Origin: Actinopolymorpha cephalotaxi
GTDB taxonomy: Bacteria > Actinomycetota > Actinomycetes > Propionibacteriales > Actinopolymorphaceae
Reading direction: 5' to 3'
DNA: 64,000 nucleotides
Assembly (NCBI RefSeq): GCF_013408535.1
Contig: NZ_JACBZA010000001.1
Span: 4,982,850-5,046,849, forward strand
The notes beneath the pieces were generated by a model that saw only the letters and a list, made by a program, of their open reading frames with translations, did no database searches and was not told the origin of the DNA. Below are positions 1 to 8,032 of this stretch, piece after piece; position 1 is the first letter of the stretch, and each line of letters starts with the position of its first letter. A program made the translations under genes and the position numbers.

Positions 1-140
1 GGCTGGCCGCCCTGGTCTACGGCGTCATCGACCCGGCCGAGCTGACGCTGCAGGGCTACGGCACCGTCGACGCCGAGACCGCCCAGGCGCTGCGCACGAT
101 CTTCCCGCCTGCCGCGCCGTACCTCTTCTCCGGCTTCTGA
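1..140 (+). CDS. Eis-like GNAT acetyltransferase, C-terminal end (5' partial)
   Basis: The reading frame entering at base 3 encodes 45 residues and stops at TGA 138-140. It holds a V-Y-G-V-I-D-P-A-E-L stretch followed by G-Y-G-T-V-D and a terminal F-P-P-x-x-P-Y-L segment. This pattern closes the SCP2-like C-terminal domain of Eis/enhanced-intracellular-survival type N-acetyltransferases, which act in the cytoplasm on amine substrates using acetyl-CoA. The catalytic GNAT core lies outside the window, so the substrate cannot be judged. The last five codons are themselves the first unit of a 15-bp tandem repeat that continues past the stop. Family assignment rests on a short tail only. Confidence 0.6.
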   Translation, partial: LAALVYGVIDPAELTLQGYGTVDAETAQALRTIFPPAAPYLFSGF

Positions 141-230
141 TTCACCGGTTACTGGTTCACCGGCTTCTGGTTCACCGGCTTCTGGTTCACCGGCTTCTGG
201 TTCACCGGCTTCTGGTTCACCGGTCACCAG
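126..230. repeat. 15-bp tandem repeat starting at a stop codon (7 units)
   Basis: Seven consecutive 15-bp units follow the consensus TTCACCGGCTTCTGG. Units 3 to 6 (156-215) are identical. The first unit (126-140) is the end of the acetyltransferase gene, where the final TGG is TGA, the stop. The array length is a multiple of three, so a TGA-to-TGG change would read through as repeated F-T-G-F-W. Replication slippage seeded by the 3' end of the gene is the simplest origin. Confidence 0.9.
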
Positions 231-238
231 ACAGCAGC

Positions 239-272
239 GAGCAGCGCCCGGGAAGGATCCCGGGCGCTGCTC
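239..272. terminator. Stem-loop terminator between convergent genes
   Basis: A perfect 14-bp inverted repeat (239-252 with 259-272) closes a 6-nt loop. It lies between the acetyltransferase stop (+) and the RHH gene stop (-), so it can serve both strands. No T tract follows, as is common for GC-rich actinobacterial terminators. Confidence 0.8.
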
Positions 273-297
273 GTCAGTGATCCGTACTCAGCCGACC

Positions 298-597
298 TCA
301 GCCGAGCCCGGCGCCGCCCTTGCTGGCGAGATACATCTCGAACGCCTCGCGCGCGAGCTGGGACACCGTCTTGCCGTCCCGCGCGGCCTGCTCCTCGGCC
401 ATCGCCCGAAGAGCCGGTGGAGCGCGGAACGTCACCTGTGGCGAGCGACCCTGCCCACCCAGCGACGGCCGGCCCCGGCCCCTTGCACTCTCGGGCTCCA
501 CGCGCGGCGCCGGAATGTGCCCGGCCCCGTACTCGCCCCGTTCCTCGGATACGAGCCTTACGCCGGTATCCACGTCCAACGTGGAATTCTCGGTCAT
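298..597 (-). CDS. Ribbon-helix-helix (CopG/Arc-like) DNA-binding protein
   Basis: This 99-residue protein has an acidic, flexible N-terminal half. Its C-terminal half reads as a ribbon-helix-helix fold: a short strand (Q-V-T-F-R-A, about residues 53-58), then two helices (L-R-A-M-A-E-E-Q-A-A and T-V-S-Q-L-A-R-E-A-F). RHH proteins bind DNA as dimers through the paired strand. The start at 597 is chosen because an AAGGAGG ribosome site sits just upstream; in-frame starts further upstream lack one. Such proteins are often antitoxins, but no toxin-like gene adjoins it. A stand-alone regulator is equally possible, and its target is unknown. Confidence 0.65.
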   Translation of the reverse strand: MTENSTLDVDTGVRLVSEERGEYGAGHIPAPRVEPESARGRGRPSLGGQGRSPQVTFRAPPALRAMAEEQAARDGKTVSQLAREAFEMYLASKGGAGLG

Positions 598-740
598 CCC
601 GACCCTCCTCCTTCGCAGGTCATCGGAAAATGTGTGATGCACGGGGAAGTGATCACATCCTCCGATCGAAACGCCGAGCACCTGCGGCCTCGCCCCCCAC
701 AAGGGCGCGTACGCCGGCGAACTTCGTCCCGTTCGGATTC

Positions 741-2429
741 TCAGGGTGTTGTTGCGGGGGTGTTGTCCTCGATCTCCAATCTCGCGATCTCGGGGTGATG
801 CAGATCAAAGGCCGGACTGTCGGACCGGATCCGGGGCATGGAGGTGAAGTTGTGGCGCGGTGCGGGCGATGCCGTCGCCCACTCCAGCGAGCGACCCCAG
901 CCCCAGGGGTCGTCCAGCTCCACCTTCGGGTGGTTGCGCGAGACGATCACGTTGAGAATGAACGGCAACGTGGAAAGGCCGAGCAGGAACGCGCCGACCG
1001 TGGACACGGTGTTGAGGGTGGTGAACCCGTCCTCCGGCTGGTAGTTGACGTATCGCCGGGGCATGCCCTCCACGCCCAGCCAGTGCTGCACCATGAACGT
1101 CATCTGGAATCCGACGAACAACGTCCAGAAATGGATCTTTCCCAGTCGTTCGTCCAGCATCCGGCCGGTCATCTTCGGCCACCAGAAGTAGAACCCGCCG
1201 AACATCGCGAACACCACGGTGCCGAAGACGACGTAGTGGAAGTGAGCCACCACGAAATAGGTGTCGCTGACCTGGAAGTCCAGCGGCGGTGACGCCAGGA
1301 TCACCCCGGTGAGCCCGCCGAACAGGAACGTCACCAGGAACCCGATCGCCCACAGCATCGGGGTCTCGAACGTCACCGATCCCCGCCACATCGAGCCGAT
1401 CCAGTTGAAGAACTTCACCCCGGTCGGCACCGCGATGAGGAACGTCATGAACGAGAAGAACGGCAGGTCCACACTGCCCGTGACGAACATGTGGTGTGCC
1501 CAGACCGCCATCGACAGCGCCGCGATTCCGGTCGTGGCGGCCACCATGCCGACGTACCCGAACAACGGTTTGCGGCTGAACACCGGAATGATCTCGGTGA
1601 TGATCCCGAAGAACGGCAGCGCGATGATGTAGACCTCGGGATGACCGAAGAACCAGAACAGGTGCTGCCACAGCAGCGGCCCGTACGACGTGGGGTCGAA
1701 CACGTGCGCCCCGAGCCTGCGGTCGGCCTCCAGCATCAGCAGCGTTCCGGCGAGCACCGGGAAGGCCATCAGCACCAGGATGCTGGTGAACAGCACGTTC
1801 CAGGTGAAGATCGGCATCCGGAACATCGTCATTCCGGGCGCGCGCAGGCAGGCGATCGTGGTGACGAAGTTGACCCCGCCCAGGATGGTGCCCAGGCCCG
1901 CGAGGTAGAGGCCCATCACCCACAGGTCGCCACCGAACGTCGGGGAGTACTCCGGTCCGCTCAGCGTGGTGTACGCCGTCCAGCCGAAGGCCGCGGCGCC
2001 GTCGGGGTCGAGGAACGACGACATCACGATCAGCCCGCCGAACAGGAACATCCAGTAGCTGAGCATGTTCATCCGCGGGAACGCGACGTCCGGCGCACCG
2101 ATCTGCAACGGCATGATGACGTTCGCGAATCCGACGAACAACGGGGTCGCGAACAACAACAACATGACGGTGCCGTGGATGGTGAAGAACTGGTTGTAGA
2201 GCAGCGCTCCACCGTCACCGCGAAAGACCTGCTGACCGGGGCGGGCGAGTTCGGCGCGCATGAACATCGCCATCACGCCGGCGATCAGGAAGAAGACGAA
2301 CGACGTGATGAGATACAGCTGACCGATGACTTTGTGGTCGGTCGTCGTCAGCCAACGAACGACGAGAGTTCCGATCCTGTGGCGTATCACCGGCTCCGGC
2401 CGCGACACACCCCGCACTTGAGTAGCCAT
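741..2429 (-). CDS. ctaD: Cytochrome c oxidase subunit I (aa3-type)
   Basis: The 562-residue integral membrane protein carries the twelve-helix haem-copper oxidase core that reduces O2 and pumps protons at the end of the respiratory chain. Metal ligands are all visible: H85 (haem a), the H263-P-E-V-Y267 loop (CuB His with cross-linked Tyr), H312-H313 (CuB), and H396-x-H398 (haem a3 and haem a). Length and spacing match actinobacterial CtaD. The ATG at 2429 is preferred over in-frame starts upstream because GGGGGA lies in front of it and the N-terminus then matches the family. No subunit II, III or haem-synthesis gene is nearby, so this is an isolated, perhaps second, copy. Confidence 0.95.
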   Translation of the reverse strand: MATQVRGVSRPEPVIRHRIGTLVVRWLTTTDHKVIGQLYLITSFVFFLIAGVMAMFMRAELARPGQQVFRGDGGALLYNQFFTIHGTVMLLLFATPLFVGFANVIMPLQIGAPDVAFPRMNMLSYWMFLFGGLIVMSSFLDPDGAAAFGWTAYTTLSGPEYSPTFGGDLWVMGLYLAGLGTILGGVNFVTTIACLRAPGMTMFRMPIFTWNVLFTSILVLMAFPVLAGTLLMLEADRRLGAHVFDPTSYGPLLWQHLFWFFGHPEVYIIALPFFGIITEIIPVFSRKPLFGYVGMVAATTGIAALSMAVWAHHMFVTGSVDLPFFSFMTFLIAVPTGVKFFNWIGSMWRGSVTFETPMLWAIGFLVTFLFGGLTGVILASPPLDFQVSDTYFVVAHFHYVVFGTVVFAMFGGFYFWWPKMTGRMLDERLGKIHFWTLFVGFQMTFMVQHWLGVEGMPRRYVNYQPEDGFTTLNTVSTVGAFLLGLSTLPFILNVIVSRNHPKVELDDPWGWGRSLEWATASPAPRHNFTSMPRIRSDSPAFDLHHPEIARLEIEDNTPATTP

Positions 2430-2586
2430 CAAGTCCCCCGGACTACGATCCACCAAGGATCGTTGCCCGGGCCACAAAAACGAAACGTAAGGCCGCAGGA
2501 CCGATTCTGCGGCACCGCGGGACACCGGCCGCGAACACGGTCAATCGAAGAGTTCTCTCACCCTCCGGCGTTCCGCGAGAATGCTC

Positions 2587-3045
2587 TCACGGGCGGCTTT
2601 GCCGATCGGCCCGGTCGTTTCGCCGGCGGGCGTGGATGGCCACGCTCACCCAGAGCCAGACCAGCGGGAAGACCGGCCACGGATGATGCCCCTGGTTGCT
2701 GCCCACCCAGTGCCCGAGCATCGCGGCCGACAACAGCACCACGATGAGGGTGTGGATCAGCAGGCCGGGATCGCCCCATCGCCGGGCGCCGGACGGCCGC
2801 TGCATGGACGGCCGGGCCGGCCGGGCCGGTGACCCCGTCCGCTCCGGCACCGCCGGACTGCTCGCCGGCAGGTCGGCGACCAGGGCGGCGAGTTCGTGGC
2901 GGTACCTGCTGGCGAACACCCCGCTGAGCCGCTCGCCGGACTCCTCCAGCGTCAACCGGCCCTCGGCGGTGGCCTCCTGGATCCGCTGCGCCACCTCGTC
3001 GCGCTCTCGGTCCGAGGCCCTCATCGGCTGCTGCTCGGTGCTCAT
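2587..3045 (-). CDS. DUF1707 (SHOCT-like) membrane protein
   Basis: The 152-residue protein begins with the DUF1707 signature (M-R-A-S-D-R-E-R-D then G-R-L-T-L-E-E and L-A-A-L-V-A-D-L-P, residues 8-61). This is a short helical module common at the N-terminus of actinobacterial membrane proteins. A Pro/Arg-rich linker follows. Two hydrophobic segments (about 96-112 and 122-137) form a helical hairpin, and the tail is basic. No enzymatic function is known. It reads toward ctaD with 157 bp between them, so co-transcription is possible but not shown. Confidence 0.8.
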   Translation of the reverse strand: MSTEQQPMRASDRERDEVAQRIQEATAEGRLTLEESGERLSGVFASRYRHELAALVADLPASSPAVPERTGSPARPARPSMQRPSGARRWGDPGLLIHTLIVVLLSAAMLGHWVGSNQGHHPWPVFPLVWLWVSVAIHARRRNDRADRQSRP

Positions 3046-3124
3046 GCCTCATAGTCGCTCGCACACCGGGCCCGGGCAATCGCCCATGCGGACGACTCCC
3101 GCCTACGCCGTGGGACGTACCGAC

Positions 3125-3154
3125 CGACTCAGGCCGACTCAGCCCGACTCACTC
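3125..3154. repeat. 10-bp tandem repeat (3 units)
   Basis: Three near-identical 10-bp units (CGACTCAGGC, CGACTCAGCC, CGACTCACTC) lie just downstream (minus-strand sense) of the VKOR gene stop. They are one of several short tandem duplications beside gene ends in this window. Confidence 0.75.
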
Positions 3155-3177
3155 CGACGCCCGCTCACCTGGCCCGC

Positions 3178-3966
3178 TCAGAGCAGGGTGCTCCAGTAGG
3201 ACCAGAACCGGGTCCCGATCAGCACCAGGACCAGCATGATCCACGCGGTCAGGATCGTCGCGTGGTAGCGGGTCAGCACGCCGGCGACCTTCCGGCCGGC
3301 GCCGCCGCCGGGCAGGTGGCCGCGGTCGAGGTTGTGCAGTGTGGTGTAGAGGAAGATCGGGATGGTCACGAACCACACCACGACGCAGTACGGACAGACC
3401 GCGCCGATCCGGTAGAGCGTCTGGTACATCAGCCAGTGCACGAAGATCACCGCGAGCACCGTGCCGGCCTGCAGCCCCAGCCAGAACCACCGCCGGAAGG
3501 TCGCGCCCGCGAACAACGCGGCGCCGATGGTGAGGACCACCGCGAAACCCGCCACCCCAAGCAGCGGGTTGGGGAATCCGAACGCGGCGGCCTGCCCGGT
3601 CTTCATCACCGAACCGCAGGAGATGATCGGGTTGAGGTTGCAGCTCGGGACGTACTCCGGGTTGATCAGCAGCTCGATCTTCTCGACCATCAGCACGAAC
3701 GCCGCGGCCAGGCCGATGGCGCCGCCGATCACGTACAGCAGGGGGAGCAGCCGGGGGAAGGGCCCCTCGGACCCGGGCACACTTGCCCATGCGCGCGGGC
3801 GGGCCGCCGCCTCGAGGTCGTCGAGGTCGTCGAGGTCGTCGAGGTCGTCGTCGAGGTCCTCGTCGGGGGCCTGGAGCGCGTCGTCGCCCGGTTCGCCCTG
3901 GTTGACGGCGTCCGTCAGGGCGGCGTTCGTCTGGGCGGCGGGCGGATCGGTCGGCGAGTGCGGCAT
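3178..3966 (-). CDS. Vitamin K epoxide reductase (VKOR) family protein
   Basis: This 262-residue polytopic membrane protein contains the four VKOR cysteines: C109 and C117 in the first extracytoplasmic loop (P-S-C-N...I-S-C-G-S) and the redox C191-P-Y-C194 near the fourth helix. In actinobacteria VKOR reoxidises a DsbA-like partner using quinone, so it drives disulfide formation outside the membrane. The first 65 residues are a cytoplasmic acidic extension with a D-D-L repeat, encoded by four 9-bp units at 3814-3849; this is not part of the conserved fold. No thioredoxin domain is fused and no DsbA gene is adjacent. The start ATG has a GGGGG-type site upstream. Confidence 0.9.
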   Translation of the reverse strand: MPHSPTDPPAAQTNAALTDAVNQGEPGDDALQAPDEDLDDDLDDLDDLDDLEAAARPRAWASVPGSEGPFPRLLPLLYVIGGAIGLAAAFVLMVEKIELLINPEYVPSCNLNPIISCGSVMKTGQAAAFGFPNPLLGVAGFAVVLTIGAALFAGATFRRWFWLGLQAGTVLAVIFVHWLMYQTLYRIGAVCPYCVVVWFVTIPIFLYTTLHNLDRGHLPGGGAGRKVAGVLTRYHATILTAWIMLVLVLIGTRFWSYWSTLL

Positions 3967-4127
3967 GTGAGCCCCCGGGTGTTCGGCGTTCAGCGTCGTC
4001 TATCTTCCAGCGGCCACCTGAGCCGGCCGCGACCGGGTTCGGCCGGGCGGCGTACGGCACCGAATGTCCACCGCGTCATCCATCGTGTCGTCCGTCGCCG
4101 ATGTCCGGCCCGGAGCGCGGCACCTGC

Positions 4128-4562
4128 TCAGCGTTCGGCGAGCCGGGCCAGCCGCGACAGGGCGTACCCGAAGAACGGCGTGGACACCCGCCCGAGCCCG
4201 GCGAACACGGCTGCTCCGACCGCTCCGCCGGGCGCGGTGAGGTCCTCGCGCCAGGTGAAGCGGCACCGGTCCGCCGCGAGGGGCTCGATCTCGAACGTCC
4301 CGCTCCCCCGCAGCACCCGGCCGTCGTGCCGGACCACGCAGCGACCGGGCGGCGCCCAGTCGACCACCTCCATCGGGTCGGCCACGCCGGCCGGCCCGAC
4401 ACCGGTGACCGCCTCCAACCGGGTGCCGACTCCCTCGCGCGGACCGGGCAGCACCCGGACCTTCGTGAGGGGCATCCACTCACCCTGGCGTTCCCAGTCG
4501 ACCAGCAGGTCCCAGACCCGCCGCGCCGGCGCGGCGATCTCCCGCGACACGCTGATGTCCAT
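4128..4562 (-). CDS. SRPBCC (polyketide cyclase/START-like) protein
   Basis: The 144-residue protein has the classic opening of the SRPBCC fold (I-S-V-S-R-E-I-A-A-P-A-R-R-V-W-D-L-L-V-D-W). A central strand pair and a long C-terminal helix (S-R-L-A-R-L-A-E-R) complete the helix-grip pocket. The family binds hydrophobic ligands; most single-domain bacterial members have no assigned reaction. It stands alone between VKOR and a divergent DUF5302 gene, so context gives no clue. It is one of three unrelated SRPBCC genes here. Confidence 0.8.
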   Translation of the reverse strand: MDISVSREIAAPARRVWDLLVDWERQGEWMPLTKVRVLPGPREGVGTRLEAVTGVGPAGVADPMEVVDWAPPGRCVVRHDGRVLRGSGTFEIEPLAADRCRFTWREDLTAPGGAVGAAVFAGLGRVSTPFFGYALSRLARLAER

Positions 4563-4713
4563 TCCGCGACCCTACCGACCGCCACCGACCTCGGTCACCG
4601 ACCGGCGTCCACCCGCGCCGCTCGGTGACCTGCCCGTGCCTGTGGGTCGCCCGCCGGTACGCCACGGCCAATCCGCTCGCGTCCTCGCGGGCAGGCGTGC
4701 GAGGCTTTGCCCC

Positions 4714-4989
4714 ATGGCCAGCAAAGAGCGGGGTAAGCCCGAAGCCGGGTCCAAGCCGGCACGAGACGCCGCAGAGGTGCCCGACACCCAGGACGGCGCC
4801 GAGGCACCCGAGGCAACCAGCGGCGACGCCGAGGACGACGTACGCCGTAAGTTCCGCGAGAGCCTGGAGCGCAAGCGCCACCAGCACCGTGAGCAGACCG
4901 CCGACGGGACCGGCAAGGCGTCGCAGAAGATCCAGGAAGGTCTCGCTCCGACGACCGGTCGGCGTTCCTTCCGGCGTAAGAGCGGGTGA
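4714..4989 (+). CDS. DUF5302 small basic protein
   Basis: This 91-residue hydrophilic protein has an acidic, Ala/Glu-rich N-terminal half followed by a conserved block: V-R-R-K-F-R-E-S-L-E-R-K-R, then S-Q-K-I-Q-E-G, and a closing R-S-F-R-R-K-S-G. That spacing is the DUF5302 pattern seen across actinobacteria, where it is always short and of unknown function. The ATG at 4714 gives the family's usual length; longer upstream forms in this frame have the composition of antisense coding sequence. No hydrophobic segment is present, so it is probably cytoplasmic. Confidence 0.8.
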   Translation: MASKERGKPEAGSKPARDAAEVPDTQDGAEAPEATSGDAEDDVRRKFRESLERKRHQHREQTADGTGKASQKIQEGLAPTTGRRSFRRKSG

Positions 4990-5007
4990 CGTCCGGCGCC
5001 CAGCCGG

Positions 5008-5052
5008 ACTGAACCCAGTCCGACTGAACCCAGTCCGACTGAGCCCGGTCGG
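5008..5052. repeat. 15-bp tandem repeat (3 units)
   Basis: Two identical units ACTGAACCCAGTCCG and a diverged third (ACTGAGCCCGGTCGG) lie between the convergent DUF5302 and RidA genes, 18 bp after the DUF5302 stop. No stable hairpin is evident in them. Confidence 0.8.
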
Positions 5053-5059
5053 GTGGCGC

Positions 5060-5470
5060 TCAGTCGGGCAGGGCGGCGGTCAGGTCGAGTTCGACGCGCT
5101 GACCGCCGAAGCCCAGCTGACTCACCCCGAGCAACGTGCTCGCCGTGGTGAACGCCGGCGCCAGCTCCGAGGCGTTGAACCGCTGCCAGACCGAGGCGAG
5201 CTCCTCCCGCTGTGAGCTGACGACGTAGATCACCGAACGCACGACGTCCGCGGGACCGGCGCCGACCGCCGCGAGTACGACCATGGCGTTGGCCACGATC
5301 TGGTCGACCTGGCGTTCCGGGTCGCCGGGCGCCACCACCGCGCCGGTCCGGTCCAGCGGGCACTGGCCGGCGAGATGGGCCGTCCGGCCGGCCTCCACCA
5401 CCGTGACGTGGTGGTAGCCCGGGGTCCGGTGCAGTTCGTCGGGGTTGGTTCGGGTGATCAGTCTGGACAT
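5060..5470 (-). CDS. RidA/YjgF family protein
   Basis: The 136-residue protein shows the RidA core: H-L-A-G-Q-C-P-L-D, then Q-V-D-Q-I-V-A-N-A-M-V-V-L-A-A-V-G-A, V-I-Y-V-V-S and the terminal V-E-L-D-L-T-A. RidA enzymes form trimers and hydrolyse reactive enamine/imine intermediates. The Arg usually found in the I-Y-V motif of true deaminases is not obvious here, so this may be an Rid-like member of other function. The start at 5470 gives the normal family length. The gene shares an orientation with the downstream-lying methyltransferase gene but is separated from it by 60 bp. Confidence 0.85.
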   Translation of the reverse strand: MSRLITRTNPDELHRTPGYHHVTVVEAGRTAHLAGQCPLDRTGAVVAPGDPERQVDQIVANAMVVLAAVGAGPADVVRSVIYVVSSQREELASVWQRFNASELAPAFTTASTLLGVSQLGFGGQRVELDLTAALPD

Positions 5471-5530
5471 GGCCCCAGTATTCAACGGGCCAGGGTTGTT
5501 CAACCGGCCCGGAATTCAGCTACCCGGAGT

Positions 5531-6169
5531 TCACCTGCTCCGACGGACGCGGACCAGCGCGTCGATGGCGTCCCGGGTCTCACCGTCCGCGGTGCGTACC
5601 GGACGCCGGACCCGCTCGGCCCGCTCGACCACCCAGTCCGCCACCGGCCCATTGGCCTCGGCGTTCAGGTCGGCCAGGATGTCGTCGGGCGTGAACAGCA
5701 CCCGTGGGTCCTGTGGCCCGCCGATGCCCTCGGTGAGGTTCGTGGTGTCGTGCCCCACGACCAGCAGGACGCCGCCGGGCGCGACGGCGTTCGCCGCGTG
5801 CCGCACGGCCCGGCGCCGCTCGTCGGCCACCAGGTGCAGGTAGACCACGCACACCAGGGAGTACGCACCGGCGGGGCCCACCTCCTGCCGTACGTCGGCC
5901 ACCTTCCAGGTGATCCGCCCGGCGATGTCCACGGGCTCGGACCCGGCCAGCCTCCGGCCCCGCTCGACCGCGACGCCGGAGAAGTCCACGGCGGTGACGT
6001 CCCAGCCCCGCCGGGCCAGCCAGATCGCGTTCCGGCCCTCGCCGGCCGCGAGGTCCAGGGCCCGCCCGGGCGCCAGGCCGGCTGCCTCGGCGGCCAGCCA
6101 CCGGTTGGGCTCGGCGCCCCACACAAGGTCGACCGCGGCGTACCGCTCGTCCCATCCCGTGCTGTCCAT
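5531..6169 (-). CDS. Class I SAM-dependent methyltransferase
   Basis: The 212-residue protein begins with W-D-E-R-Y-A and holds motif I A-L-D-L-A-A-G-E-G-R-N-A-I-W-L-A, followed by the acidic strand end V-T-A-V-D-F-S (motif II). A later V-A-P-G-G-V-L-L-V-V-G-H stretch matches motif VI. It resembles the tellurite-resistance TehB-like/UbiE-like small methyltransferases, which act in the cytoplasm on small molecules. The substrate is unknown. An ATG six codons upstream (6187) is also possible; 6169 was chosen to match the typical family start. Confidence 0.85.
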   Translation of the reverse strand: MDSTGWDERYAAVDLVWGAEPNRWLAAEAAGLAPGRALDLAAGEGRNAIWLARRGWDVTAVDFSGVAVERGRRLAGSEPVDIAGRITWKVADVRQEVGPAGAYSLVCVVYLHLVADERRRAVRHAANAVAPGGVLLVVGHDTTNLTEGIGGPQDPRVLFTPDDILADLNAEANGPVADWVVERAERVRRPVRTADGETRDAIDALVRVRRSR

Positions 6170-6270
6170 ACCGCTCGTGCCACCCATCCGGTCATGCTGC
6201 CAGCCGGTCGTGCGGTCAGTCGAGCGTGGTCAGCCGAACGCGGCCGGCGTCCGGCGCATCCGCACAGACG

Positions 6271-7767
6271 TCACCGCCCCGGCGTGCCCCGCACCATGCG
6301 GAGTACGCCGCGATGGCCGGCGCAGGCGCCCCGGTGTCCGCCGTCCATGCTGATCGCGTCGTCCCGGCACTGGACCAGGAAGCCGGTGCCTGCCCAGAAG
6401 TCCGTCGTACAACGGAAGTACCCACAGATCCCCGGCTCCGGACTCGCGATCGGCCTGCCGTTACCGCAGAAGTGGTAGCCGTACGGGTTGGCCGGCGCTC
6501 CGCACCGATCCGCGTCGCCGGACTGCCCCTGCGGCCCCGGGGAGTCCGGCGACCCGGCCGGCCCCGAGGAGCCGGACGAGTCCGCGGACCCTGGCGAGCG
6601 GGCCGAGTCCGAGCCGCCGGCCGCAGCCGCCGGGTCCCGCGTCCGGGCGAGCTCGCGGCCACGGCCGTGCCCTTTGCCGGCCGCGGGGGATGGTGCGCGG
6701 TTCGCCGGCACAGACGGCCGCGGCGTCGCCGTGTCGGCCGGCCGTGAGCGGGAGGCCCGAGGGGACGGACCGGAGTGGCGGGCCGGGTCCGGGCCGAGCC
6801 GCTGGGAATCGGCGCCGGAGTCAGCGGAGTCCGCGGAGTCCGCGCCGGGCGGAACCAGGCTCTCGGTGTCGACCTCCGGGCCGCCGAGACCGGCCACGGT
6901 GAGCTCCCCGGGCACGGTCGTCGACGGTCGTGGGAAGGCGGGGAACGCCGGCAACGCCACCGAGGCCAGTGCCAGCGTCACGGCCACCGCCGCGACGCAT
7001 CGGGTGACGCGCCGCGCGGAGGAGGCACCGGACGGACCGGCGTAGAGCCTGGCGAGTGCGGCCAGCGGCGGGACGAGGGGATTCGGCGCGTCGGCCGGGC
7101 GGACCGTCGCCGGCGGCAGCGGGCGCTCCCGCCGGTGCGCCGCCCGCAGCCGCTCCAGATGTGCGGCGAACTCACTTCGCCTGCCGCTGATCTCGGCCAG
7201 CGCGCGGGTGAGGTGGAAGCGGAAGCCGGCGACCGCGTACGAGTCGAGCACCAGCCCGATCGCCGGCCCCTCGTGAGTACCGGCGGCCGACAGCCAGGTG
7301 ACGGTGCGGTCGGGATCGTGGGCGAGCAGCGCGAGGCGGACGAGTACCCAGTCGCGTCGCCGCGCACCGCCGAACACCACCCGCCGGTCGGTGATCGCGA
7401 CCGGTCCGGTGTCCATCAGCCGGAGGTCGGCCGGCACCCGGTCGGCGAACGGTCCGGCGAGCTGGGACGGCGTGAAGTCGTGGAACCGCGGCCGACGCAG
7501 GGTGGGCACGATGCCCGCGGCGCGCACCAGCCTGGCCGACGGCGAATGCCACCAGACCTGTTCGCCCGGCCGCAGGTCCAGCCAGGGGACCTGGTCGGCG
7601 GCCACCGGACGCGGCGACCGGGCCGTCGCCGCCAGGGACCGGAGTTCGGCGTCGGCGCGCTCCCAGACCGAACTCGCGTGCTCGTGCTCGCGGCGACGGC
7701 GGGCGTTCTCCCGGCGCGCCCAGCCGGCGCGCCAGGCACCCGGGTCGGTGCCCGTCGATGTAGCCAT
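6271..7767 (-). CDS. Single-pass membrane protein with DUF3761-like Cys-rich C-terminus
   Basis: The 498-residue protein has an Arg-rich start, then about 220 residues with a predicted globular domain (W-W-H-S-P-S-A-R and I-T-D-R-R-V-V-F-G, reminiscent of PH-like bacterial domains). One transmembrane helix follows (about 250-268). A long Pro/Ser/Ala low-complexity linker comes next. The final 75 residues hold six or so cysteines with N-P-Y-G-Y-H-F-C, C-G-Y-F-R-C and C-R-D...G-A-C-A-G-H-R-G-V, similar to secreted DUF3761-type domains. Inferred topology: N-terminal domain inside, Cys domain outside. ATG 7767 has GGGGGAGGTC directly upstream. Function is unknown. Confidence 0.7.
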   Translation of the reverse strand: MATSTGTDPGAWRAGWARRENARRRREHEHASSVWERADAELRSLAATARSPRPVAADQVPWLDLRPGEQVWWHSPSARLVRAAGIVPTLRRPRFHDFTPSQLAGPFADRVPADLRLMDTGPVAITDRRVVFGGARRRDWVLVRLALLAHDPDRTVTWLSAAGTHEGPAIGLVLDSYAVAGFRFHLTRALAEISGRRSEFAAHLERLRAAHRRERPLPPATVRPADAPNPLVPPLAALARLYAGPSGASSARRVTRCVAAVAVTLALASVALPAFPAFPRPSTTVPGELTVAGLGGPEVDTESLVPPGADSADSADSGADSQRLGPDPARHSGPSPRASRSRPADTATPRPSVPANRAPSPAAGKGHGRGRELARTRDPAAAAGGSDSARSPGSADSSGSSGPAGSPDSPGPQGQSGDADRCGAPANPYGYHFCGNGRPIASPEPGICGYFRCTTDFWAGTGFLVQCRDDAISMDGGHRGACAGHRGVLRMVRGTPGR

Positions 7768-8032
7768 GACCTCCCCCGACGGCCGGGACACGAAAGGAAC
7801 CCACAAGCTAACCGTGACAGGGGCGCACGAGGGCAAGGATTCCGGAAAATACGTAAACAATCATGTACGATCCACCGAAACCTCCCGCCGTAGAACGCGG
7901 TTTGGTCACTGATAGCAGCAATAAGCAGTAAGCGCGCCCGCTTTGGTTACGATCCGCTGCAAGGACACATTCGTCGCGGCCGATCGATCGGAGGCCCTTT
8001 CGGCGCGGCTACGGGCTCCGTGGGGGTTTTCA
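7768..8032. promoter_or_regulatory. AT-rich divergent intergenic region
   Basis: This 265-bp gap separates two divergent genes and contains the most AT-rich stretch nearby (about 7845-7930, including AAATACGTAAACAATCATG). It must carry promoters for both sides. I could not assign a confident -35/-10 pair or an operator. Confidence 0.4.

Noticed and set aside
298-597. RHH protein as the antitoxin of a toxin-antitoxin pair
   Set aside because: No small toxin-like gene adjoins it on either side.
3814-3849. Four 9-bp GAGGTCGTC units as a possible CRISPR-like or regulatory array
   Set aside because: They are in frame inside the VKOR gene and encode a D-D-L repeat; no spacers exist.
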